Shown here piece after piece: positions 1-5,406 of a stretch of DNA of 5,999 bases. A program made the position numbers and the translations under genes. Location: assembly GCA_034422075.1 (NCBI GenBank), contig DAOUJX010000020.1, forward strand, positions 1-5,999, given 5' to 3'. A model generated the notes under the pieces. That model did not search any database. It was not told where the DNA came from and saw only the letters and a list, made by a program, of their open reading frames with translations. The DNA is from S34-282 sp034422075. Lineage in GTDB: Bacteria; Chloroflexota; Dehalococcoidia; Lucifugimonadales; Australimonadaceae. Position 1 is the first letter of the stretch. Each line of letters begins with the position of its first letter.

Positions 1-405
1 TGGGAAGAAATCGATCTCGACGCCGCGACGTGGACGCTCAGCGCCGAGCGCACGAAGAGCGGGCGCGCGTGGCGCGTGCCGTTGTCGGAAGCGGCGCTCG
101 CCGTGCTAGGGCAAGCGCGTGAGCGCACGGACGGCGTTGGGCTGGTATTCCCTGGCATGGGCCGCGCGATCATTGGCGATAGTACGTTGGGGCAGCTATT
201 CCGCAAGCTCGGCATTGAAGGTACGCCGCACGGATTGCGGAGCGGCTTTCGCAGTTGGGCCGCTGAACATGACATTGATCATGGCGTTGCGGAATTCTGT
301 CTAGCTCACGTTGAAGGCTCCACGACTGTCGCCGCCTATCAGCGCTCCGACTTGCTCGAGCGTCGGCGGCCTATCATGGAGCGATGGGCGGAGACCATAG
401 GCTAG
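1..405 (+). CDS. Tyrosine recombinase (P4-type phage/island integrase), C-terminal catalytic part, 5' truncated by window edge
   Basis: The frame is open from base 1 to the TAG at 403-405, giving 134 residues, so the true start lies before the window; family members are usually about 400 aa. The enzyme would cut and rejoin DNA at attachment sites through a covalent 3'-phosphotyrosine link, integrating or excising a genomic island or prophage. Catalytic residues can be seen in order: a beta-hairpin lysine in the TKSG motif (K19 of the fragment), the box II HGLR motif (H77, R80), LAH (H103) and the nucleophile tyrosine in AAYQRSD (Y113, codon 337-339). The C-terminal pattern 'LAHVEGS...AAYQRSDLLERRRPIMERWA' is typical of P4/CP4-type integrases, known from the family. 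No break is visible in the part seen. Its att site is not identifiable here. The family call is firm; which element it mobilises is unknown. Confidence 0.93.
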   Translation, partial: WEEIDLDAATWTLSAERTKSGRAWRVPLSEAALAVLGQARERTDGVGLVFPGMGRAIIGDSTLGQLFRKLGIEGTPHGLRSGFRSWAAEHDIDHGVAEFCLAHVEGSTTVAAYQRSDLLERRRPIMERWAETIG

Positions 406-492
406 GGAATCCCCCATTGGGGCGGTAGCGCGTAGAGGGGTGAATCGCGCCGGCACTGCCGCAACACTCCTTGCAGAAACAAGTAAGTAAGT

Positions 493-508
493 AGCAAGTA
501 CGCTTGCT
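493..508. repeat. Perfect 6-bp inverted repeat (AGCAAG / CTTGCT)
   Basis: AGCAAG at 493-498 and CTTGCT at 503-508 pair perfectly around the tetranucleotide TACG. No T run follows, so it is not a standard terminator. Its left half includes the first copy of the direct repeat GCAAGTACG (494-502), which recurs at 540-548. It could be an operator half, an RNA leader element or an attachment-site arm; the sequence alone does not decide. Confidence 0.5.
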
Positions 509-514
509 CTAGGG

Positions 515-536
515 GCCGATTTACGCCTAAATCGGC
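515..536 (+). promoter_or_regulatory. Perfect 9-bp-stem leader hairpin just before the probable ATG of the surface-protein gene
   Basis: GCCGATTTA (515-523) and TAAATCGGC (528-536) pair perfectly around the tetraloop CGCC. A Shine-Dalgarno-like AGGGG (511-515) abuts the left side, and an ATG (538-540) follows one base after the right side. As linear sequence the AGGGG is too far from the ATG (22 nt) to act as a ribosome site; if the hairpin folds, the two come within a few bases. A structure-dependent start, or simple structural control of translation, is inferred. No T tract follows, which argues against a terminator. Confidence 0.5.
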
Positions 537-608
537 AATGCAAGTACGTCCAGAAGTAGATTCGCAGTAGTTGGCACGCTCCTCGCAGCGGCTCTCGCCC
601 TGCTTACC

Positions 609-3600
609 GTGTTGCCGACCTTAGCGCTCGACTCGGCAGTGCCGGTTACTGACGATGGCGTCACACTCACCATCTCCGTCTACGCGAACGAGGCGACTCC
701 CGGTACTGATGACGCGCGGGACACTCGCGTTCGGAATCCGGGCGGGGGTGTTACGGTGTGGGTTGCAGGCAACGACGAGGCCTACAACCAGGTGTACGTT
801 CAGGTCGCCAGCGCTGAAACTCTGGCACTCGAGGGTGAGGGCCAAGGGGTAACGGTTAGGAACGCCTCCACGTCGCGAGGGCTCCAGAGCCTCGTGCACA
901 AGTTAGATGGCGCGGACCGGCTTTGGACGGATAGAGCAGCTGGCACCGAGGAGCACACGTGGGCTGAGTGGCAAGCCTTCGTTGGTGACGGAAACGACGC
1001 CACATCGCTGCCGAAGACCCTGTTCCCCGTCTTGACGCATTCCCAAAGTGCAAAACTGGACATTACGGCAGCGGGAGGGGCAGACTCATTTACGGTCGTT
1101 TCATCAGCGTACGTAAAGGAGCAGGAAGAGAAGGGTGTGGAAGCTGGGACGGACGGCACGGCGACTGAGCCTGCTGCTGCTGAGCTTATTGAAGGCACTA
1201 TCTACTTCCTGGTTGCCGGCGACAATGACCGGATTCGCATCACAGCGACCGGTTCGCACGGCACGGGCACCGACCTCGTCAACTTCTCTGTTGTCAACAG
1301 CGCGGAGTTGAAGGTTGATGCTACGCCTCCGGCTATCACGGGAACAATGCCGTCGAACAAAAGGGTTCAGGGCCGGACTGTTGCGACCTTTGGCGCAACC
1401 TTCACTGACTCCGGCTCTGGCCTCCGCGACGACAGTGAAGACTTGGACTATGACGTTGCCGATACATCGGGGGACAGAGTCGTTGACGGGGATAGCGACG
1501 AACTGACCACGACTGAACCGATAACTGTGCGTTGGGCCTCAGGGACTAATGATGCCGACCGGGGCGCGCCTGCGGACCTCATCATCACAGCCGGCACCCA
1601 AGAGGCTGATGGTAAGACGCCCGCCAAGCCTGCTGGGACGGGATCTGGCGAGACGGCTACGGGCATCTTCCTTGCGACAAACAACAAGCTTAAGGGTGCT
1701 ACCAGTTCGTGGCGCGTGGTTACGGATGGCTTCAGAGTGGAGTACACCGACAGCAACTTACTACCGGCTGAATCGAGTGATGTCATCTACTTCGCCTTCG
1801 GCGCCGTGGACCGTGTCGGCAACTTCAAGAAGGTGGAGGATCAGACGCTCGTCATTGACACTGACCCGCCTGGGATGAGTCAGGCACAGGCCGGTATCGG
1901 CTATAGGAGCACTCGCGACGACGCGAAGTCCCACAGTATGCAGCACGACATCCCAAGCCTGAGGTCAATCAAGATCACCTTCGACGGTGGTGTTGACGGC
2001 GACGAAACGCTGGACGCCAGCAGCATAGAGAAGGCGGACTTCCGTGTTGAAACAGCGGACGCGGTGGAATTACCCATCGAAGAATTGATCCATCCCACCA
2101 TTACCAGCAGCAGGACGACAGACGGGAAGACCGTAACGACGACGACCAATCACATCGTCTGGCTAGTGCTGGTAGATCCCTTGGCGCCAGGCGCTCGTCC
2201 GACCGTGAACATCGTTGGAACCATCCTCGACACTGCAGGTAACCGCTTGGGGGCGGGGCAGGGTAGTGCGAGTTCGCGGAGAGCCGATGACGAGACGAGG
2301 CCGGAATTCACCGTGCGAGCAACCGGCAGCGTGGCTGAGCGCGCTGCGGCGACCGGCAGCGTGGACGACAGGGTCACCATCCGTGTGACCTCCACCGAGG
2401 CCTTGCAGCGCACGCCGTCGATCTACCTCGTCCAATTCGATTACCAGAAGGACGATCCGGATACCGCCGATAAGGATGAGGCTGCCGTCATTGTGAAGGA
2501 AGGTAGCGTCACCACCCCAGGGTCAGTGCTCACTGCTGTCAGCGGGGCGACCAACACATGGGAAATCACCTTAGAGGGCTTGGACGACGGGCTGTGGGGT
2601 GTCTTTATCACGGGCGATGACCCCGAGAACAATACGGGCACTACCCCCGGCATTACGACCGGCGAGGACGGAAGGCCGCGAGGGGGCGATGTGGTCACCG
2701 ACCTATCGAAGATAACCCTCTTCGAGATCGACAGCTCGCTGGAAAAGCTGACCGACGCCTCCTTCGTTTTGACGCCGAGCACCAACAAGAAGACACAGAG
2801 CCGAAGCCCGTTCATCCGCATCAACTTCAGTGAGGGCAAAGAATACCAAGTTGGTGGCGAGGACATGCAGCAGCAAGTCGTGATTGACACGCACAACAAC
2901 GTGACGCTCACAAAGCTGGACATACAGCCTGCAGGCGGCGAAGCCGAGCCGCTGCTCGGCACGGAAGGCAGGGTCAACGCCGAGTCCTTCCTCGTTAGCC
3001 TCAGTGACCTCTCGGTCGGCAAGTACACGCTCATCGTGAACGGCGAAGACGAACTGGGCAACCCACTGGTCGGCGGTGACTACAAGTACAACTTCGAAGT
3101 GGAGGAGCGTACGCCGTACATGCTGGACCTGTGGCCGGGCAACAATCTGGTTTCGCTGCCTGGCGAGCCGGTGGACCCGTCGATAGACGCGGTACTGCCT
3201 GGGTCACACCCGGCAACCGCGGTGCTGGCCTACGCCCCGACCGACCCGGTAGGGCCATGGCTGGCGGCGACCCGCGAGCCAGGCGGCCTCTGGAGCGGTT
3301 CGCTCACCGAGATACGTGCGGGCCACGGGTACTGGATTGAGACTTCGGCCTTCACCCCGGTCAGCGCACAACTTCAGGAACGCGGCAGTGGCGAAGTTCC
3401 GCCGACATTCCCACTGACGCAGGGCTGGAACCTCATCGGCGTGGTTGCCGCATCGAATGACTCCATTAAGGATGTCTCGGCAACCGCCTACCTAGCGAGC
3501 GTGAACTGGTCGGTGGCCTACACCTATGACACCTCGAACAACAGCTGGGCGAAGGTCACGAAGGGTGACGACGACGCTATGCTGAGCCCCGGCCAGGGTG

Positions 3601-3641
3601 TCTGGGTCTGGCTGGAGGCGGCGGACGTGCTAGCGCCGTAA
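609..3641 (+). CDS. Large exported surface protein with Ig-like stretches and a duplicated C-terminal 'WN-L' module
   Basis: 1010 residues from GTG 609. That is the first usual start codon in frame but probably not the true N-terminus. In-frame codons 552-632 just upstream and across it encode basic RSR, a hydrophobic core FAVVGTLLAAALALLTVL and a PTLA-LDSA cleavage-like site, which is a classic Sec signal peptide. ATG 538 would supply MQVR to it if one base were added near 550-551. The mature protein is acidic and Thr/Ser/Gly-rich. Ig-like or cadherin-like starts appear as DATPPAITG (from residue 237), VIDTDPPG (from 415) and ETRPEFTVRATGSV (from about 562). The C-terminus holds two related units: GNNLVSLPG (844-852) to GYW (907-909), and GWNLIGVV (939-946) to GQGVWVWL (995-1002). 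No LPXTG motif, S-layer anchor or membrane anchor is visible. It is probably an extracellular adhesin or coat protein. A strong terminator follows. A paralogue's tail lies inverted at 5968-5999. Confidence 0.87.
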   Translation: MLPTLALDSAVPVTDDGVTLTISVYANEATPGTDDARDTRVRNPGGGVTVWVAGNDEAYNQVYVQVASAETLALEGEGQGVTVRNASTSRGLQSLVHKLDGADRLWTDRAAGTEEHTWAEWQAFVGDGNDATSLPKTLFPVLTHSQSAKLDITAAGGADSFTVVSSAYVKEQEEKGVEAGTDGTATEPAAAELIEGTIYFLVAGDNDRIRITATGSHGTGTDLVNFSVVNSAELKVDATPPAITGTMPSNKRVQGRTVATFGATFTDSGSGLRDDSEDLDYDVADTSGDRVVDGDSDELTTTEPITVRWASGTNDADRGAPADLIITAGTQEADGKTPAKPAGTGSGETATGIFLATNNKLKGATSSWRVVTDGFRVEYTDSNLLPAESSDVIYFAFGAVDRVGNFKKVEDQTLVIDTDPPGMSQAQAGIGYRSTRDDAKSHSMQHDIPSLRSIKITFDGGVDGDETLDASSIEKADFRVETADAVELPIEELIHPTITSSRTTDGKTVTTTTNHIVWLVLVDPLAPGARPTVNIVGTILDTAGNRLGAGQGSASSRRADDETRPEFTVRATGSVAERAAATGSVDDRVTIRVTSTEALQRTPSIYLVQFDYQKDDPDTADKDEAAVIVKEGSVTTPGSVLTAVSGATNTWEITLEGLDDGLWGVFITGDDPENNTGTTPGITTGEDGRPRGGDVVTDLSKITLFEIDSSLEKLTDASFVLTPSTNKKTQSRSPFIRINFSEGKEYQVGGEDMQQQVVIDTHNNVTLTKLDIQPAGGEAEPLLGTEGRVNAESFLVSLSDLSVGKYTLIVNGEDELGNPLVGGDYKYNFEVEERTPYMLDLWPGNNLVSLPGEPVDPSIDAVLPGSHPATAVLAYAPTDPVGPWLAATREPGGLWSGSLTEIRAGHGYWIETSAFTPVSAQLQERGSGEVPPTFPLTQGWNLIGVVAASNDSIKDVSATAYLASVNWSVAYTYDTSNNSWAKVTKGDDDAMLSPGQGVWVWLEAADVLAP
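2322..2364 (+). repeat. Two-copy 30-bp-period repeat inside the surface-protein gene
   Basis: ACCGGCAGCGTGG occurs at 2322-2334 and again at 2352-2364. This gives a 10-residue period in the protein, ATGSVAERAA followed by ATGSVDDRVT, at the start of an Ig-like stretch. It looks like a small tandem duplication that keeps the frame. Confidence 0.6.
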
Positions 3642-3712
3642 GGCGCGCGCACGGGCGCACTCACAGCCCGAACGAAGCGACCAACGGGCCCCCCTCCGCC
3701 AGAGGGGGGCCC
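3610..3712. repeat. Left arm of a ~100-bp inverted repeat (gene tail + 3' UTR + terminator)
   Basis: This arm runs from the last codons of the surface-protein gene (the region encoding WLEAADVLAP) through the 3' untranslated region to the end of the terminator hairpin. The reverse complement of 5896-5999 matches it almost base for base: the run from GCGGACGTGCTAGC through the stop codon is identical, as are most of the UTR and the whole hairpin. By eye it is roughly 85-90% identical, with differences mainly at one or two codons and at 3670-3683. The match stops exactly at the hairpin end. Confidence 0.9.
3686..3712 (+). terminator. Rho-independent-type terminator of the surface-protein gene
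   Basis: GGGCCCCCCTC (3686-3696) pairs perfectly with GAGGGGGGCCC (3702-3712) around the loop CGCCA. The hairpin begins 44 bases after the TAA stop at 3639-3641. The following AACTTATTTGG is only moderately T-rich. The same hairpin, with the same loop, ends the convergent paralogue at 5896-5922. Confidence 0.85.
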
Positions 3713-3772
3713 AACTTATTTGGGGAAAAGCGCGCGCTCTTCTCCGCATGACACATCGGAGCAGGGCGTGCG

Positions 3773-4008
3773 ATGGCCTCCCCGGAACGGATGGAGAGGT
3801 TGGCTCGGATGGTCGACGACCTGGCGCGCGCGATAATCAAGCGGAGCGCGATCAGTGGTCGAGGCACGAGGAGCGCGTCCGCGAAAGCGACGAGCGCTTG
3901 CGCCGGACACGGACGCGCATCGAAGAGAACAGCGCGCGCATCCGCGAACTCATTGCGTCGGTGACGGAAATGCAGGCGGACATCGCGCGCCTTGACGCCG
4001 CCTCATAG
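3773..4008 (+). pseudogene. Small charged coiled-coil protein, reading frame broken once
   Basis: Two frames each carry half of one plausible protein. From ATG 3773 the sequence reads MASPERMERLARMVDDLAR then AIIK up to base 3841. The downstream half, AERDQWSRHEERVRESDERL and on to the TAG at 4006-4008, is in the frame one base back. Adding a G in 'AAGCG' near 3841 (to AAGGCG) joins them into a 78-residue protein. Both halves have G/C-rich third positions, while the alternative reading from ATG 3748 does not over 3748-3840. The product is highly charged with heptad-like hydrophobic spacing ending IRELIASVTEMQADIARLDA, so a cytoplasmic coiled coil is likely. AGGG (3763-3766) is a suitable ribosome site for ATG 3773. 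No family is recognised. The break may be decay, a sequencing error or, less likely, programmed frameshifting. Confidence 0.6.
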
Positions 4009-4027
4009 CGCCGCTTCCCCTCCCCCG

Positions 4028-4156
4028 CCATTCCCTCGAAGGCATGTATCCCCGAGTTCCCGAATACTCCCCTACGGCGCCGCCGCTGCACGAAAGGTGT
4101 TGTGTGGCCTCGCCTTCGCAGGGGTGGCGAGGGGAAATACGGGAGCGGGAGTAAGA
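4028..4156. repeat. Cluster of extragenic palindromes (REP/MITE-like)
   Basis: CCATTCCCTCGAAGGC (4028-4043) resembles the copy CCATTCCTGCGAGGGC at 5852-5867. CCTCGCC (4108-4114) and GGCGAGG (4126-4132) form a perfect 7-bp stem around an 11-nt loop, and that loop reads TGCGAAG on the minus strand, like the same family. Outer arms around 4046-4072 and 4131-4156 are imperfect reverse complements (TTCCCGAATACTCCCC against GGGGAAATACGGGAG). This pattern fits dispersed intergenic repeats of the ATTCC...GGAAT kind. The unit's exact ends cannot be fixed from one window. Confidence 0.45.
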
Positions 4157-4223
4157 AGGCCCAAACACACCCCCGCATCTAGAGGGCGCGACCCGCAGGC
4201 CCCCTGTATGCTCCCTCACCTAG
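4157..4223. other. Spacer without a recognisable feature
   Basis: I see no gene or clear structure here. A long plus-strand open frame crosses it, but its Pro/Arg-rich product runs through the palindrome cluster and I reject it as spurious. Confidence 0.4.
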
Positions 4224-4376
4224 GAGGTAGCGGGTACAGGCTGCGGTACGGCGAGCCTCACCGTCTACATGGTCGCCGGCAACGCCGTCCTCGTACGTGC
4301 CCGGCCTGCTCTGGCTCCGCTGCTGGGCCAACGCCGAGTGCCCTGCCCCCATGGTTTGTGCCATCCGTTATGTTAG
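4224..4376 (+). pseudogene. Degraded fragment sharing the ASLTVYMVAG motif with the minus-strand membrane gene
   Basis: In the frame of ATG 4269 the bases encode GTGCGTASLTVYMVAGNAVL and run to a TAG at 4374-4376, after a TAG at 4221. The motif ASLTVYMVAG is also present in the minus-strand gene at 5400-5848, there preceded by LLTGGERGA, and the two DNA stretches match over about 30 bases. Past the motif, the +1-shifted frame reads LRCWANAECPAP, which may echo ERWPWAKTCSMP in the other copy. There is no start codon with a ribosome site and the frame is not kept, so I read it as a decayed paralogue. The function of the intact form is unknown. Confidence 0.4.
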
Positions 4377-4517
4377 GCCGACAAACAGCGGGTAGGGATC
4401 CGCAGGCAACTCAGAGACTCCAGCGGTCCCTGATGCCTGTGCGAACGCAGGAGATGCTGGAACGCACCGTAGCGCGAACTCGCAAGGGCTGTGCCGCGAT
4501 AGTCACTACTTTTTGCC
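4377..4517. other. Stretch without a supported gene
   Basis: A reading at about 4434-4558 gives MPVRTQEMLERTVARTRKG followed by a hydrophobic AAIVTTFCLAASAL, but it is embedded in a longer spurious frame, has no ribosome site and resembles no family I know. It may be the degraded 5' part of the remnant that follows. Nothing else is visible. Confidence 0.3.
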
Positions 4518-4918
4518 TTGCCGCTTCAGCGCTCAGGCTCCGCACAAGCAGGCCGTCCTAAGGAGTTGATAGTCTTAGCGCCGCCTACACCGAGGCCGGG
4601 CGCCACGGTGGCACAACGGTCGTGCTGGCAGCACCTTCGGCTGGCGACGCGGCCTGCGTTCCATTTCCCTCCGGGGAATTGTTGCACCGGCGTCCGGCGC
4701 TCGTATCTTCCGAGCCCGCCCCTGCGCGTAGCAACCTCAGAACCCTAGCCCTGCGTGCAACATTTTGCGGAGAATTGTCGTCACGCACGGTCATCCGCAC
4801 CTCCATCGGAACAGGCATGGTTCATCTGGTTCGGCCATCGTCGTTGGACGCCAGGCAGGTCGTGAGACGCCACCGCCATATATGGAACCCAGCGCTCATC
4901 CTCGCCGCGCCGTGAGTT
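4518..4918 (+). pseudogene. Possible DprA/Smf-like (SLOG Rossmann-fold) remnant
   Basis: The frame from 4562 is open for 118 codons to the TGA at 4916-4918 but lacks a start; a TAA at 4559-4561 precedes it. It reads GVDSLSAAYTEAGRHGGTTV, VLAAPSAGDAACVPFPSGEL, then a segment with LVSSEPAP and later LRATFCGELSSRTVI. The order resembles DprA: (SGGAR)G(I/V)D...ALEAGG.TVVVLA...P.......LISE.PP......RN.IIAGLS..VVV. Upstream, the frame one base forward reads SAQAGRPK, so one added base at about 4562 would give GRPK-GVDS, in the place of the DprA nucleotide-binding SGGARGVDS. The canonical glycines and the RNR-type motif are degraded, so activity is unlikely. DprA itself loads RecA on incoming single-stranded DNA; phage and plasmid DprA-like proteins are less well understood. 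This call is similarity from memory and tentative. Confidence 0.35.
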
Positions 4919-5009
4919 GCACATGTAGTGGGCGAGGGCAATGCCCCCATGTCGTTCGCTGTCAGCCGCCAGCCCAGCGGACTTGAGGCGCAGGCGCTCG
5001 CACGTCGCC

Positions 5010-5249
5010 ATGGTCGGCGGGAGCGTGAGCACGACCGGCGCCGGGCGCCACTATCGATACGCGCGTGCCGCGCGGAAGCGGGCCGATGCTGGCCTGCAGA
5101 GCATCATCCTTGATCCCAAGTACGAGCGGCTGATGGAGCAGCCGCTCAAGGCGCAGCGAGAAGGAGGGCGAGGCGTGAGCCGGTACGAAGCGCAGCGCGC
5201 AAAGAGAAGAACAGGGAGAGGCAGCCATTGCCCGAAACCGAAGTCATAA
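5010..5249 (+). CDS. Small basic hypothetical protein
   Basis: Reading from ATG 5010 gives about 79 residues, to the TAA at 5247-5249: MVGGSVSTTGAGRHYRYARA, then basic RKRADAGLQSIILDPKYERL, then MEQPLKAQREGGRGVSRYEA and a Lys/Arg-rich tail. Codon third positions are G/C-rich until the last dozen codons, which supports coding. The frame stays open upstream to ATG 4941, but the added residues (Arg/Ser/Pro-rich) look less protein-like. No good ribosome site precedes 5010; GGGAG lies only two bases from the alternative GTG at 5025. I see no transmembrane segment and recognise no family. The basic ends suggest nucleic-acid binding, which is only an inference. It converges on the minus-strand gene ending at 5400. 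Confidence 0.45.
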   Translation: MVGGSVSTTGAGRHYRYARAARKRADAGLQSIILDPKYERLMEQPLKAQREGGRGVSRYEAQRAKRRTGRGSHCPKPKS

Positions 5250-5399
5250 CCGAAAGCACGGACAGGCGCTCGGACCTGTTGGGAGGGGGCAATCAGGTGG
5301 GGTGGGTAGTGAGTAAAAACATTACGCGCGCGTAATATCATATATAGGGAAACCCAACCTAGACCGCCGGACACACCGGCTCCAGAGAGGCGGGTTGAC
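5250..5399. other. Convergent spacer rich in palindromes
   Basis: This spacer separates the ends of a plus-strand and a minus-strand gene. It holds the most A/T-rich stretch of the window (about 5314-5350, including ATATCATATATAGG), a perfect 16-bp palindrome (5321-5336) and nested inverted repeats at 5356-5406. No open frame of note is present. Because both flanking genes end here, promoters are not expected; bidirectional termination or a protein-binding site is more likely. Confidence 0.5.
5321..5336. repeat. Perfect 16-bp palindrome ATTACGCGCGCGTAAT
   Basis: The 16 bases equal their own reverse complement, and ATATCATATATAGG follows. As RNA this could fold as ATTACG-CGCG-CGTAAT with an A/U-rich tail, a weak terminator for the plus-strand gene ending at 5249. 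As DNA it could bind a dimeric regulator or recombinase. The sequence does not settle which. Confidence 0.55.
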
Positions 5400-5406
5400 C
5401 TAGGTT
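5356..5406. terminator. Nested inverted repeat at the end of the minus-strand gene; possible bidirectional terminator
   Basis: AACCTAG (5356-5362) pairs with CTAGGTT (5400-5406), the latter including the minus-strand stop codon. Inside it, GCCGG (5366-5370) pairs with CCGGC (5376-5380) around ACACA, and ACCGCC against GGCGGGT adds an imperfect stem. On the minus strand the sequence past the structure reads GGTTGGGTTTCCCTATATA, only modestly T-rich. A termination role is inferred from position. Confidence 0.4.

Larger units (their letters stand above)
406..537. other. Spacer between the integrase and the surface-protein gene
   Basis: I see no gene here. Just after the integrase stop, 412-422 reads CCCC-ATT-GGGG, a short GC stem with no T tract, so at best a weak terminator. 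The tetramer AAGT is repeated three times in tandem at 481-492 and again at 496-499. Two perfect hairpins and a 9-bp direct repeat lie at 493-548 and are listed separately. TTGCAG at 471-476 resembles a -35 box, but I could not pair it with a convincing -10, so I call no promoter. Confidence 0.5.

Noticed and set aside
412..422. CCCC-ATT-GGGG as integrase terminator
   Set aside because: The stem is four bases with no T tract, too weak to call.
301..543. 80-residue minus-strand frame across the integrase end and spacer
   Set aside because: It is antisense to the catalytic tyrosine region and has no coding signs.
480..550. CRISPR-like or phage att interpretation of the short repeats
   Set aside because: There are only two copies of a 9-bp repeat with no regular spacer array, and no second site is visible that would define an att pair.
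1448..1786. 112-residue minus-strand frame and other short frames within 609-3641
   Set aside because: They are antisense or out-of-frame shadows of the large gene.
2441..3061. 206-residue minus-strand open frame inside the surface-protein gene
   Set aside because: It is a mirror of the long coding frame, Ser/Pro/Val-rich with no start signal. The plus-strand reading has clear domains and a terminator.
3729..3738. 10-bp palindrome AGCGCGCGCT near the cargo start
   Set aside because: Short CG-alternating palindromes are expected by chance in G+C-rich DNA.
3748..4008. ATG 3748 as start of the coiled-coil gene
   Set aside because: The first ~31 codons have poor third-position bias and give a Gly/Asp/Arg-rich sequence, whereas the neighbouring frame from ATG 3773 continues the coiled-coil pattern.
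3992..4561. 189-residue plus-strand open frame
   Set aside because: The product is Pro/Arg/Ser-rich without domains, the frame runs through extragenic palindromes and two better-supported remnants in other frames, and no ribosome site precedes it.
4781..5011. Minus-strand reading starting MATCERLRLKSAGLAADSER
   Set aside because: Codon bias is acceptable, but it overlaps the DprA-like reading antisense, has no recognised family and no ribosome site. I could not decide between strands, so I kept the plus-strand reading only at low confidence.
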